Shown in pieces: positions 43,824 to 52,045 of a DNA stretch of 64,000 nt. Source of the DNA: Aquipseudomonas alcaligenes_A (lineage in GTDB: Bacteria > Pseudomonadota > Gammaproteobacteria > Pseudomonadales > Pseudomonadaceae); assembly GCA_048595745.1 (NCBI GenBank), contig CP184361.1, one strand, 5' to 3'. Each line of letters opens with the position of its first letter. The first letter of the stretch is position 1. The notes beneath the pieces were generated by a model. That model made no database searches. It was given only the letters and a program-made list of their open reading frames with translations, and had not been told where the DNA came from. A program made the position numbers and the translations under genes.

Positions 43824-44276
43824 ATGGACCGAGCACTGCTGCGCCATCTCGCCCACCTGAGCACCATCGCCACCGCGCTGCTGGCCATTGGCGGCTTGCT
43901 GGTGGCGGTCTGGCAGATACGGGCCAGCGAGGCCAGCCAGCGCGAAGCCTCGGCCCGCGACGCCTACAAGGAATACCTCAAGCTGGTGATCGAGAAGCCC
44001 GAGCTGGCCGAACCCGACCTCCCCGGCTCGACCTCAGGCCCGGCACGCGAGGCTGGCCAGGACAACCTGTTCAGCTTCTACCTGTTCAGTGCCGAACAGA
44101 TCTTCGATGCCTTCCCCGATGACCCCGGCTGGCACCAGAGCCTGCAGAGTGACCTGTGCGGTTTCCGCCAACTGCTGGGCCCGCGCCTGGACAACTGGCA
44201 CTGGAGCCAGCACGAGGCGGAGTTCGTCGAGTTTGCCCAGCAGGCGCTGAGTACCTGCCCGCACGCCAACGACTGA
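43824..44276 (+). CDS. Hypothetical protein with N-terminal membrane anchor
   Basis: 150 aa that I do not recognise. One membrane span is predicted at about residues 13-31 (TIATALLAIGGLLVAVWQI); a charged, probably coiled-coil stretch REASARDAYKEYLKLVIEKP follows. The remainder is soluble with two late cysteines. The SD GAGG lies upstream of the ATG at 43824. A terminator follows, so it appears to be a single-gene unit. Confidence 0.65.
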   Translation: MDRALLRHLAHLSTIATALLAIGGLLVAVWQIRASEASQREASARDAYKEYLKLVIEKPELAEPDLPGSTSGPAREAGQDNLFSFYLFSAEQIFDAFPDDPGWHQSLQSDLCGFRQLLGPRLDNWHWSQHEAEFVEFAQQALSTCPHAND

Positions 44277-44322
44277 GGATGTCGCCTGAATCCAAAGCTT
44301 GCTACTGTGTGAGCAAGATCGT

Positions 44323-44347
44323 AGCCGGCCCCGTGTCGGCTTTTTTA
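44323..44347 (+). terminator. Terminator after the 150-aa hypothetical gene
   Basis: AGCCGG-CCCCGTG-TCGGCT followed by TTTTTATT, about 45 bp after the stop and 25 bp before the rhtA start. Confidence 0.75.
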
Positions 44348-44371
44348 TTGCCCTTCGTCGACTGCCAAAAC

Positions 44372-45229
44372 ATGCGCCGCTCCGCCCTGCTCCTGCCCAT
44401 CGCCCTGCTGATCATCGCCATGACCTCGATCCAGAGCGGCGCCTCCCTGGCCAAGAGCCTGTTCCCGCTGATCGGCCCCGAGGGCACCACCGCCCTGCGC
44501 CTGAGCCTGGCCGCGCTGATCCTGTGCGTCGTCATGCGGCCCTGGCGCACCCGCCCGAACTTCGCCGCCTGGCGCTCGCTGCTCGGTTACGGCCTGTCGC
44601 TGGGGGCGATGAACCTGCTGTTCTACATGTCGCTGAAGACCATCCCGCTGGGCATCGCCGTGGCCCTGGAGTTCACCGGCCCGCTGGCCCTGGCACTGTT
44701 CGGCTCGCGGCGGTTGCTGGACTTTGTCTGGATCGCCCTGGCCGCGCTCGGCCTCTGGCTGCTGCTGCCGGACACGTCCGCCAACGACCACCTCGACCCG
44801 CTGGGCATGGCCCTGGCCCTGGGTGCGGGTGTCTGCTGGGCGTCGTACATCCTCTTCGGCCAGCGCGCCGGCGCCGCCCATGGGGCGCAGACCGTGGCCT
44901 TCGGCACCCTGGTGGCGGCCATGCTGGTGTTCCCGGTAGGCCTGTGGTCGATCGGCAGCGACCTGTTCTCCCTCGACCTGCTGCCGGTGGCGCTGGCCGT
45001 GGCGGTGATGTCGTCGGCACTACCCTACAGCCTGGAAATGGTCGCCCTGACGCGCATGCCGGCGCGCACCTTCAGCGTGCTGATGAGCATGGAGCCGGCC
45101 ATCGCCGCCCTCTCCGGCCTGATCTACCTCAGCGAGCGCCTGGGCGCCACGCAGTGGCTGGCCATTGGCGCGATCATCCTCGCCTCGGCGGGAGCGGCAT
45201 TGACCATCCGCCCGCGCAAGCACGCCTGA
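44372..45229 (+). CDS. rhtA: RhtA-like EamA family exporter
   Basis: 285 aa inner-membrane protein with about ten spans in two EamA repeats. The similarity, including MTSIQSGASLAKSLFP and EFTGPLALALFGSRR, is to the threonine/homoserine exporter RhtA; a similar substrate is probable, not proven. It starts at the ATG at 44372 with no strong ribosome site, right after a terminator. Its stop codon abuts the stop of the convergent gene at 45230. Confidence 0.82.
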   Translation: MRRSALLLPIALLIIAMTSIQSGASLAKSLFPLIGPEGTTALRLSLAALILCVVMRPWRTRPNFAAWRSLLGYGLSLGAMNLLFYMSLKTIPLGIAVALEFTGPLALALFGSRRLLDFVWIALAALGLWLLLPDTSANDHLDPLGMALALGAGVCWASYILFGQRAGAAHGAQTVAFGTLVAAMLVFPVGLWSIGSDLFSLDLLPVALAVAVMSSALPYSLEMVALTRMPARTFSVLMSMEPAIAALSGLIYLSERLGATQWLAIGAIILASAGAALTIRPRKHA

Positions 45230-46336
45230 TCAGAGCGGACGCAGCGCACTACTGATCGCCAGCCCCTGCAACTCGGCCAGGTACTCGTCCTGCGTCAGCA
45301 GCCCCAGGCAGGGCATGGCGCCGCGAGCCTGCAGAGTGCCGGCTGCCAGCTTGCGCGCCAGGGCCACGGCCGCCATGCAGGGAATGTTCGGGCCATCGTT
45401 GTGCTCGGCCAACAGCTCCCAGCACAGGCGTAGCGGCTGCCCCTGCGGGTCCAGCCCTTGCAGACGCACGAACATACCGCTGCGGCCGTCGCCGAAAGGC
45501 TCCACCGACACGGCGCGGCGATGCAAGAACCGGGTCAGCGGCACCGCGCTACGCAGCAGGCCGGCACGCACCAGCCAGGACAGCGCCCAGGTGCCGAACT
45601 GGGTGATGCGCAGGCCAACACCGGCGGAGAAGCGCACGCTGCGCACGCCGGCATAGCGCGCCGCAAACAGTTCGAGATCGGGGATATCGCAGTTGGCCAC
45701 CCAGCGTGGGCCGAGCGGCGCGGGGAAGTCGTGGCGAGCCAGGTCCTGCCAGCCGTATACGGTTTGCCACTGGCCATCGCACCATTGCCGGAATGGCTTG
45801 CCGCAATAGTCCAGCACCGCTGCCAAGGTCGAAGCGCCCGGAGTCTTCTCCGAAGAGCTGATGCCATGCCAGATGCTGTCCAGCCGCGAGAAGCGCGGCA
45901 GCAGCTCATCGATCACCGCCCCGGCCAGCGCCGGCACCGAACTGGCGCCTGCACAGACCAGCACCCCGGCGGCTCGCGCCGCCTCATCCAGCTCGCCGAC
46001 GCCGCAGACGAAGGCCCGCGCATCAGCCAGGTCGGCATAATGCATGCCGGCCTCGATGGCGGCGCGGGCGACCCGATAGTCCTGGCCCTGGAACGGCCCT
46101 GCGGTGGAGATCACCATCTGCGCCCCGGTGGCACGCAGGCGCTCGACCAGGTCCGCGGCGTTCATGTCCAGCGGCAGCGCCTGGCTGCCGCTCTGCGCGG
46201 CCAGCGCCTCGGCCTTGGCGCGGTCGCGACCGGCCACCCAGACGCGCATCCCGGCAATGCCGCTGAGCCTGCGCACGATGACCTGGCCGAAGTTGCCATA
46301 GCCACCCAGTACCACCACCCCAAACTCCCTGTCCAC
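45230..46336 (-). CDS. Saccharopine dehydrogenase-like NAD(P)-binding protein
   Basis: 368 aa. The N-terminal Rossmann fold is VVLGGYGNFGQVIVRRL, followed by VWVAGRDRAKAEAL and STAGPFQGQDY. The family has diverse and mostly undefined roles, and this one lacks the hydrophobic membrane domain of some relatives. The start is a GTG; I prefer the one at 46336 because GGAG is 5 bases before it, while the GTG at 46342 is too close. It follows the ABC exporter gene by 9 bp. Confidence 0.75.
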   Translation of the reverse strand: MDREFGVVVLGGYGNFGQVIVRRLSGIAGMRVWVAGRDRAKAEALAAQSGSQALPLDMNAADLVERLRATGAQMVISTAGPFQGQDYRVARAAIEAGMHYADLADARAFVCGVGELDEAARAAGVLVCAGASSVPALAGAVIDELLPRFSRLDSIWHGISSSEKTPGASTLAAVLDYCGKPFRQWCDGQWQTVYGWQDLARHDFPAPLGPRWVANCDIPDLELFAARYAGVRSVRFSAGVGLRITQFGTWALSWLVRAGLLRSAVPLTRFLHRRAVSVEPFGDGRSGMFVRLQGLDPQGQPLRLCWELLAEHNDGPNIPCMAAVALARKLAAGTLQARGAMPCLGLLTQDEYLAELQGLAISSALRPL

Positions 46337-46345
46337 GCACACTCC

Positions 46346-48124
46346 TCAGTCGCGCTCACGACGCTCGGTATTGAATTGCAGCTCGGCCAACCGGGCATAC
46401 AGCGGGTTGCTCAGCACCAGTTCACCATGTGTGCCGATGGCCTGCAGGCGACCGCGCTCGATCACCGCGATGCGGTCGGCGTTCTTCACCGTGGCCAGGC
46501 GGTGGGCGATCACCAGGGTGGTACGCCCGCGCATCAACTCCGGCAGGGCCTGCTGGATCAGGTGCTCGCTCTCGGCGTCCAGCGCGCTGGTGGCCTCGTC
46601 GAGCAGCAGGATCGGCGCATCGCTGAGCAGCGCGCGGGCAATCGCCAGGCGCTGACGTTGGCCGCCGGAGAGCCCCAGCCCGGCCTCGCCCAGGTGGGTC
46701 TGGTAGCCCTGCGGCAGGCGCTCGATGAACTCGTGGGCGTGCGCCGCACGCGCCGCGGCCTCGACCTCGACATCCGTGGCCTCGGGCCGGCCATAGCGCA
46801 GGTTGTCCGCGACGCTGCCGAAGAACAGCGCCGGGTTCTGCGACACCAGGGCGAAGCAGCGGCGCAGGTCGGCCGGGTCGAGCCGCTGGATCGGCAGGCC
46901 CTCGACCAGGATCTCGCCCTGCTGCGGGTCGAAGAAGCGCAGCAGCAGGTCGAACAGAGTTGACTTGCCTGCGCCAGAGGGACCGACCAGCGCCAGGGTC
47001 TCGCCAGGCCGTACTGCCAGGTCGATGCCATCGATGGCCGGATGCTCCGGCCGGCTCGGGTAGCTGAAATGCACGCCGCGCAGCTCCAGTGCGCCGCTGA
47101 CCCGCTCGGGCAGGCGCAACAGCTCGCCCTGTGCCGGTATTGTGATCAGGTTGCGCGTGCGCAGCAGCTCGGCGATGCGTTCGGCGGCGCCGGCGGCGCT
47201 CTGCAGCTCACCGATCACCTCGCTGATGGCGCCGAAGGCCATGCCGACGATCAGGCTGTAGAACACGAACGCAGCCAGGTCGCCGCCACTGATGCGTCCG
47301 GCGATAACGTCCATGCCGCCGACCCAGAGCATGGCACCGACGGCGCCCAGTACCAGAACGATAACCACGGTGATCAGCCAGGCGCGCTGACGAATGCGTT
47401 TGCCGGCGGTGGCAAAGGCCGCCTCCACGGTGCCGGCGAAGCGCTGACGGTCCTGGTTCTGGTGGTTGTAGGCCTGCACCGTCTTGATCTGGCCCAGCGT
47501 CTCGCCGATGTAACTGCCGACATCGGCGACGCGGTCCTGGGTCTGCCGCGAGAGCGCGCGCACGCGGCGGCCGAAGATCAGGATCGGCGCCACCACCAGC
47601 GGCAGCGAGCAGACCACGATGGCGCTGAGCTTGGCATTGGTGACGAACAGCAGGATCACCCCGCCGATCAGCATGATGCCGTTGCGCAGGGCCATCGACA
47701 GCGAGGAGCCGATCACCGTCTGCAGCAGCGTGGTGTCGGCGGTCAGCCGCGACTGGATCTCCGAGGCACGGTTGCTCTCGTAGAAACCGGGGTGCAGGTC
47801 GATCAGGTGATCGAACACGCGCCGGCGGATATCGGCCACCACCCGCTCGCCAAGCCAGCTGACCAGATAGAAACGACTGAAGGTGCCAACCGCCAGGGCC
47901 AACACCAGCACGAAGAACAGGCCGATGGAGTGGTTCAGCGCGGCCTGTGACTGGGTGGCCAGGCCCTGGTCCACCAGCAGGCGGATGCCCTGCCCCATGG
48001 ACAGGGTGATGGCGGCGGTGAACATCAGCGCCAGCAAGGCGCCGATCACCCGCCCGCGATAGGGCGCGACGAAGTGCCAGGCCAGGCTCAGCGCCTCACG
48101 CCGGCTCGCGGACAGCAGGCTCAT
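46346..48124 (-). CDS. ABC exporter, fused membrane and ATPase domains
   Basis: 592 aa half-transporter with six membrane spans in the first 300 residues, then an ATPase domain with Walker A GPSGAGKST, signature LSGGQRQRL and Walker B ILLLDEATSALD. It resembles lipid or drug exporters of the MsbA/BmrA kind, but a distinct msbA is expected elsewhere, so substrate is unknown. Its ATG overlaps the DCC gene stop by 4 bp. Confidence 0.87.
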   Translation of the reverse strand: MSLLSASRREALSLAWHFVAPYRGRVIGALLALMFTAAITLSMGQGIRLLVDQGLATQSQAALNHSIGLFFVLVLALAVGTFSRFYLVSWLGERVVADIRRRVFDHLIDLHPGFYESNRASEIQSRLTADTTLLQTVIGSSLSMALRNGIMLIGGVILLFVTNAKLSAIVVCSLPLVVAPILIFGRRVRALSRQTQDRVADVGSYIGETLGQIKTVQAYNHQNQDRQRFAGTVEAAFATAGKRIRQRAWLITVVIVLVLGAVGAMLWVGGMDVIAGRISGGDLAAFVFYSLIVGMAFGAISEVIGELQSAAGAAERIAELLRTRNLITIPAQGELLRLPERVSGALELRGVHFSYPSRPEHPAIDGIDLAVRPGETLALVGPSGAGKSTLFDLLLRFFDPQQGEILVEGLPIQRLDPADLRRCFALVSQNPALFFGSVADNLRYGRPEATDVEVEAAARAAHAHEFIERLPQGYQTHLGEAGLGLSGGQRQRLAIARALLSDAPILLLDEATSALDAESEHLIQQALPELMRGRTTLVIAHRLATVKNADRIAVIERGRLQAIGTHGELVLSNPLYARLAELQFNTERRERD

Positions 48125-48561
48125 GAGCGCGGCTCGGCGCTGTCGAGGAAGCGGCCCTGGTGGTCCGGGTCCGGCAGCAGGCAGCTGTCATAACGGCCGA
48201 ACAGGCGGTAGCGGTTCAGCGCGATGCGGTCGTAGCACCAGTCGCGCAGGGCACGCGGCAGGATGCGCGGCCAGGCCAGCCAGCGCCAGGCGCCAGGCAG
48301 CTGGGCGACGATGCGCAGCACGGCGTCGGAGCGCACGAACAGCGCCTCGCCCTCGATATAGGCCATGGTCTCGAACGCATCGGTGGGCAGGCCAAACCAG
48401 GCGAGGATCGCCTGCCCTTCGGCGGACTGCACCGAGCACAGGCGAAAGCGCCGCTCGCGGTCGTGGCGGATCAGGAACTTCGCCCAGCCATTGCACAGCC
48501 GGCACACACCGTCGAACAGCACCACACGCTCGCCAGCCTGGATATGGGGTGGTAGAGCCAT
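48121..48561 (-). CDS. DCC-family thiol-disulfide oxidoreductase-like protein
   Basis: 146 aa of the DCC (DUF393) family, named for the DxxCxxC motif; here FDGVCRLCNGW has D17, C20 and C23. Members are predicted thioredoxin-like redox proteins. Overlaps and is probably cotranslated with the ABC exporter gene. Confidence 0.83.
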   Translation of the reverse strand: MALPPHIQAGERVVLFDGVCRLCNGWAKFLIRHDRERRFRLCSVQSAEGQAILAWFGLPTDAFETMAYIEGEALFVRSDAVLRIVAQLPGAWRWLAWPRILPRALRDWCYDRIALNRYRLFGRYDSCLLPDPDHQGRFLDSAEPRS

Positions 48562-48594
48562 CGCGACCTCCGGAAATCCTGCCGCGATGCTAAC

Positions 48595-49227
48595 TCATCG
48601 CACGAAGCGATAGTGACCGGTGATGGCGAAGCCGAACAGGATGTCCTCCTCCTGCGTGCCACGGCCGATGTTGTGCAGCACCAGTGGTACGCCCGCCGGG
48701 CTGGTGCGATCGGAAACGATGCCGATATGCGTGAGGCCGCGCCCCAGGTCCCAGGTGACGATATCGCCGGCCTGGTAGTCCGCCGGTTTGTCGCTGACCT
48801 CGAGGGCCAGGCCCTGGCGCCTGAACCAGGTCATCAGGTTGGGCACGCGACGGTGGTCGATATTGCGGTCCGGGCGCTGCAGGCCCCAGTTGCGTGGGTA
48901 GAGGGAGAAGTGCGCACGCATGTCTTCATGCACCATCTGCTGCAGATCCAGCCCCTGCTGACGCAGGGCGCGGATCACCACATCGGTGCACACGCCGGTG
49001 CTAATCGGTACATCGCCGCCGGGATAGTCGAGCCGGCGGTAGACCGGGTCATAGCCCAGGGTCACACCAATCTGGGTGCGGGCGTCGCGCACCAGCTGTT
49101 GCGGATCGATACTGCTCGCCCAGGCCGGCCCGGCAAGCAGCAGCGCTGCCAACAGCAGATGACGCAGGGCAGGACCAAGTCCCCTACCATCACCGGCCCC
49201 CCGGCCAACGCAATGTGCTTGCCGCAT
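48595..49227 (-). CDS. DUF1287 exported protein
   Basis: 210 aa. A hydrophobic segment at about residues 23-37, cleaved near AWAS, follows an unusually charged N-terminus. The core has STGVCTDVVIRALRQQG and GLTHIGIVSD, a Cys...His arrangement like NlpC/P60-type hydrolases, so a cell-wall or amidase-like role is possible. I use the ATG at 49227 (MRQAHCVG); a TTG seven codons earlier is less likely. Confidence 0.75.
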   Translation of the reverse strand: MRQAHCVGRGAGDGRGLGPALRHLLLAALLLAGPAWASSIDPQQLVRDARTQIGVTLGYDPVYRRLDYPGGDVPISTGVCTDVVIRALRQQGLDLQQMVHEDMRAHFSLYPRNWGLQRPDRNIDHRRVPNLMTWFRRQGLALEVSDKPADYQAGDIVTWDLGRGLTHIGIVSDRTSPAGVPLVLHNIGRGTQEEDILFGFAITGHYRFVR

Positions 49228-49244
49228 GCTTGGTTTTCCTTGAT

Positions 49245-50357
49245 TCAACCCAGCGGATAAAGCAGCTCTTCCCGGTAACCCGCCCAGACGCGCACGGCAT
49301 CGGGGAAAGCCTCGTCCAGCGCCGGATCGCCGCTGTCCACTCGCAGCGGACGACCGTCCAGGGTGCCGAGCTTGCGCTTGGTAGCGATCACCCGCAGGTG
49401 CTCCAGGCCGATGGCGCGCAGCACGCGCGGGCTGATCTGCTGGTTGCCGCGACCGATGATATGGCCCTGGCCGCCGATGGCGGTGACCAGCAGGCGCGCC
49501 GGATGACCGTCGATCAGCGCGAACAGCTGCGCCTCGGTCACATCACGGGCGATCACCTGGCCGTTCTCGATCACGTCCACGCCCAGCAGGGTGGTCTCCA
49601 GCCCCAGGTTCTGCGCCAGGCCATGAAGGGTAGAGCCGGGTCCGAAGACGTAGCGCACGCCCTCCTCCCAGCTCTCGGCCAGCCAGTCGGCCAGGTCCAC
49701 CAGCACCAGCTCCTCGGATTCCATGCCGCCCTGCTTGACGTGCTGCATGAACTCGCCTTCCACCGGCACGCACATCTCACCGTAATGCCGCGAGCCGACC
49801 TTGCCGTCGCGCAGGGCAGCTTCGTCGATATCACGCACCTCGCCACTGGACAGCCGAACCAGGCCACCCTCGATCAGGCGCAGGGCCATCTGCCCGGCGG
49901 CGCGCGGGCTGATGGCATAGACCGCGGAATGGATTTTCACCCCGGCCGGAATGCCCAGCACCGGCTGCTCCTCGCACACCACACTGCACACGTCGCGTGC
50001 GGTGCCGTCGCCACCGGCGAACAGGATCAGCGCGCAGCCGGCGTCCTGCAGTTCACGCACCGCCGCCTGGGTGTCCTCGGCTGTCGTCGGGCCCTGGCCC
50101 AGGCTGCCGAGCACGCGGTGGGCATAGCCCAGCTCCGCCAGTAGGTCAGCCCCCATGGGCCCGGGGAAGGTGATGAACTGCAGGCGCTCGGCCACCGGTC
50201 GCAGGCACTCCAGGGCGATGCGCGTGCGCTCCGCCGCGCGCGGCTCGGCGCCCCGCGCCAGGGCCTCGGCGGCCACACCGTCGCTGCCCTTGAGCGCCGC
50301 CGGTCCGCCGAGGCCAGCCAGCGGGTTGATGATCAGGCCCAGATGGAAAACGCTCAT
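49245..50357 (-). CDS. ATP-NAD kinase family protein
   Basis: 370 aa. LIINPLAGLGG at the N-terminus and FAGGDGTARDVCSV, the GGDGT loop of the NAD kinase fold, define the family. It is longer than the housekeeping NadK and belongs to the group found beside PA1571-type genes; substrate unverified. The ATG at 50357 is chosen because GGGGAG is 5 bases upstream. Divergent from the PA1571-type gene. Confidence 0.8.
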   Translation of the reverse strand: MSVFHLGLIINPLAGLGGPAALKGSDGVAAEALARGAEPRAAERTRIALECLRPVAERLQFITFPGPMGADLLAELGYAHRVLGSLGQGPTTAEDTQAAVRELQDAGCALILFAGGDGTARDVCSVVCEEQPVLGIPAGVKIHSAVYAISPRAAGQMALRLIEGGLVRLSSGEVRDIDEAALRDGKVGSRHYGEMCVPVEGEFMQHVKQGGMESEELVLVDLADWLAESWEEGVRYVFGPGSTLHGLAQNLGLETTLLGVDVIENGQVIARDVTEAQLFALIDGHPARLLVTAIGGQGHIIGRGNQQISPRVLRAIGLEHLRVIATKRKLGTLDGRPLRVDSGDPALDEAFPDAVRVWAGYREELLYPLG

Positions 50358-50475
50358 AACCACTCCCCAGCGGCGCGGCAGCGGCCACGCCCTTCAATTC
50401 AAGTCGCGCGGTTCTGTCACCGCGCCTTCATCTGGCCGCCCTAGACTGCGCCCATCGTCAGACCAGGAGGCCGCC

Positions 50476-50649
50476 ATGCAACCCATTCAACAGCCCAACC
50501 AGGCGCATATTCTGCCCTTCAACCCGCAGCAGCCGGTCGGCGGCGCCATTATCGATGCCGAGGGCCGGGAAATTCCCATCACCGAGCAGATGATCCTGCA
50601 GGCCTGCCGCGAACTGGAGCAGAGCCTGCAGCAGCGCCAGGCCGGCTAG
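50476..50649 (+). CDS. PA1571-family small protein
   Basis: 57 aa, starting MQPIQQPNQAHILPFNPQ, with AGGAGG 6 bases before the ATG. A conserved Pseudomonas family of unknown function, rich in Gln, with a C-terminal amphipathic helix (ITEQMILQACRELEQSLQQ). Its TAG stop is formed by the first bases of the adjoining repeat element. Confidence 0.8.
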   Translation: MQPIQQPNQAHILPFNPQQPVGGAIIDAEGREIPITEQMILQACRELEQSLQQRQAG

Positions 50650-50793
50650 CAGGTCGTTGAGAAACGTTGGCGAGGCAGTCTCGCATAGGCAAAAACAGCC
50701 GAAAAAGCGCAGTTTACGAGCAGTAAATGAGCATTTTGAGGCTGTTTTTAACAACGTCCAGACAACGCAGCCAGTTCTTTCAACGATCTGCTA
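50647..50793. mobile_element. 147-bp MITE-like element with imperfect terminal inverted repeats
   Basis: The left end TAGCAGGTCGTTGA and the right end, read inward as TAGCAGATCGTTGA, differ at one base. Outer TA dinucleotides could be the target duplication of an IS630/Tc1-type transposase. The centre folds into a long stem (AAAAACAGCC/GGCTGTTTTT, 50691-50749). No coding capacity. The stop codons of both flanking convergent genes (TAG at 50647-50649 and 50793-50791) are its ends. Confidence 0.65.
50691..50749. terminator. Stem in the repeat element, probable shared terminator
   Basis: AAAAACAGCC ... GGCTGTTTTT, with further pairing inside (AAAAAGC/GCATTTT and TTTAC/GTAAA). T and A runs on both sides suit termination of the two converging genes. 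Confidence 0.6.
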
Positions 50794-51921
50794 AAGCACC
50801 CGGCAACCCAAGGCTCCGACCAGCGCAGCCAGATGCGGCGCATCACCCTCCAGGCGCACCTGCAGGCCGTCGATCTCGCGGCGATGAGGGTAATGCTTGC
50901 GCAGCTGATCGAAGGCTGCCTTGCGCTGCGCCGCATCGCCGACCAGGCTGCGGCGGAAATCCGCGTCGTCGCGCCGCGGGTCGTATACCGCGCGGCACAG
51001 GGTGGCCAGCGCCCAGTCGATGGCGGCGTCTTCGTGCAGCGACAGCGCGCCGAGCCAGGCCGGCGGCAGCAGTTCATCCAACTGCACCTGTTCGGCCAGG
51101 CCCATGGTCCGGCAGTAGGCCTGGTAGATCTGCGCCGTGCCACGCAGCTTGCCGTCCAGGCTGTAGCCGGCAATGTGCGGGGTGGCTATCTGGCACAGCG
51201 CGGCCAGCTCCGGATCGGCCTGCGGCTCGCCCTCCCATACATCGAGCGCCACCTGCAGATCGGCCCCGCTGCGCAGGTGGGCCTTGAGCGCTGCATTGTC
51301 GAGCACCGCGCCACGGCTGGCGTTGATCAGCCAGGCGCCCGACCTGAGCGCGCACAGCTCCTCGGCGCCAATCAGGTGGAGGGTGCCGGCGTCCAGCGGC
51401 GTATGCAGGCTGAGTACATCGCACTCGCGCAGAATCTCCGCCAGCTCGACGAAGTCGCCGCCCTCGGTCGCCTGGCGCGGCGGATCGCAGACCCGCACGT
51501 CCCAGCCCAGGCCGCGCAGCACCTCGACCAGGCGACCGCCGACCTGGCCGGCACCGACCACGCCATAGGTCAGTTCCGGCAGGCGGCGCCCGGTACGTTC
51601 GCCCAGGGCCAGCAGACAACCCAGCACGTAATCGACCACGCCACGAGCATTACAGCCCGGCGCGCTGGACCAGGCGATGCCGGCTTCAGCGAAGTAGTCG
51701 AGGTCCAGATGGTCGGTGCCGATGGTGCAGGTGCCGACGAAGCGCACCTTGCTGCCTTCCAGCAGCGCGCGGTCGACGCGGGTCACCGAGCGCACCAGCA
51801 GCACCTCGGCGTCGCCCAGGGCGGCGCGGTCGATGGCGCGGCCGGGGTGGCGATGAAGGGTGCCGAAACCGGCAAAGAATTCATCGAGCAGGGGGATGTT
51901 TTCGTCGGCGACAATCTGCAT
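50791..51921 (-). CDS. pdxB: Erythronate-4-phosphate dehydrogenase
   Basis: 376 aa NAD-dependent enzyme of the DXP-independent vitamin B6 pathway. The N-terminus MQIVADENIPLLDEFF, the cofactor fold GVVGAGQVGGRLVEVL, and the DVWEGEP and PHIAGYSLDGKLRGT segments are typical. C-terminal dimerisation domain is present, ending GALGCRVL at a TAG contributed by the repeat element. Start at 51921 follows GGAGCACCTC. Confidence 0.93.
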   Translation of the reverse strand: MQIVADENIPLLDEFFAGFGTLHRHPGRAIDRAALGDAEVLLVRSVTRVDRALLEGSKVRFVGTCTIGTDHLDLDYFAEAGIAWSSAPGCNARGVVDYVLGCLLALGERTGRRLPELTYGVVGAGQVGGRLVEVLRGLGWDVRVCDPPRQATEGGDFVELAEILRECDVLSLHTPLDAGTLHLIGAEELCALRSGAWLINASRGAVLDNAALKAHLRSGADLQVALDVWEGEPQADPELAALCQIATPHIAGYSLDGKLRGTAQIYQAYCRTMGLAEQVQLDELLPPAWLGALSLHEDAAIDWALATLCRAVYDPRRDDADFRRSLVGDAAQRKAAFDQLRKHYPHRREIDGLQVRLEGDAPHLAALVGALGCRVL

Positions 51922-52045
51922 GAGGTGCTCCTGTAGCAAGCGCCCATTCTAGGCGCAGAGCCACCTGCCGGGTAAGCCGAGCTTTTCTGACCAGGCGGAC
52001 AGGGCTAGACTAACGCGCCTTTCTGCATCTCCCGCCGGATCCACC

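Noticed and set aside
50458..50754. 98-aa frame antisense to the PA1571-type gene
   Set aside because: Starts in the repeat element and is opposite a gene with a strong ribosome site; no family features.
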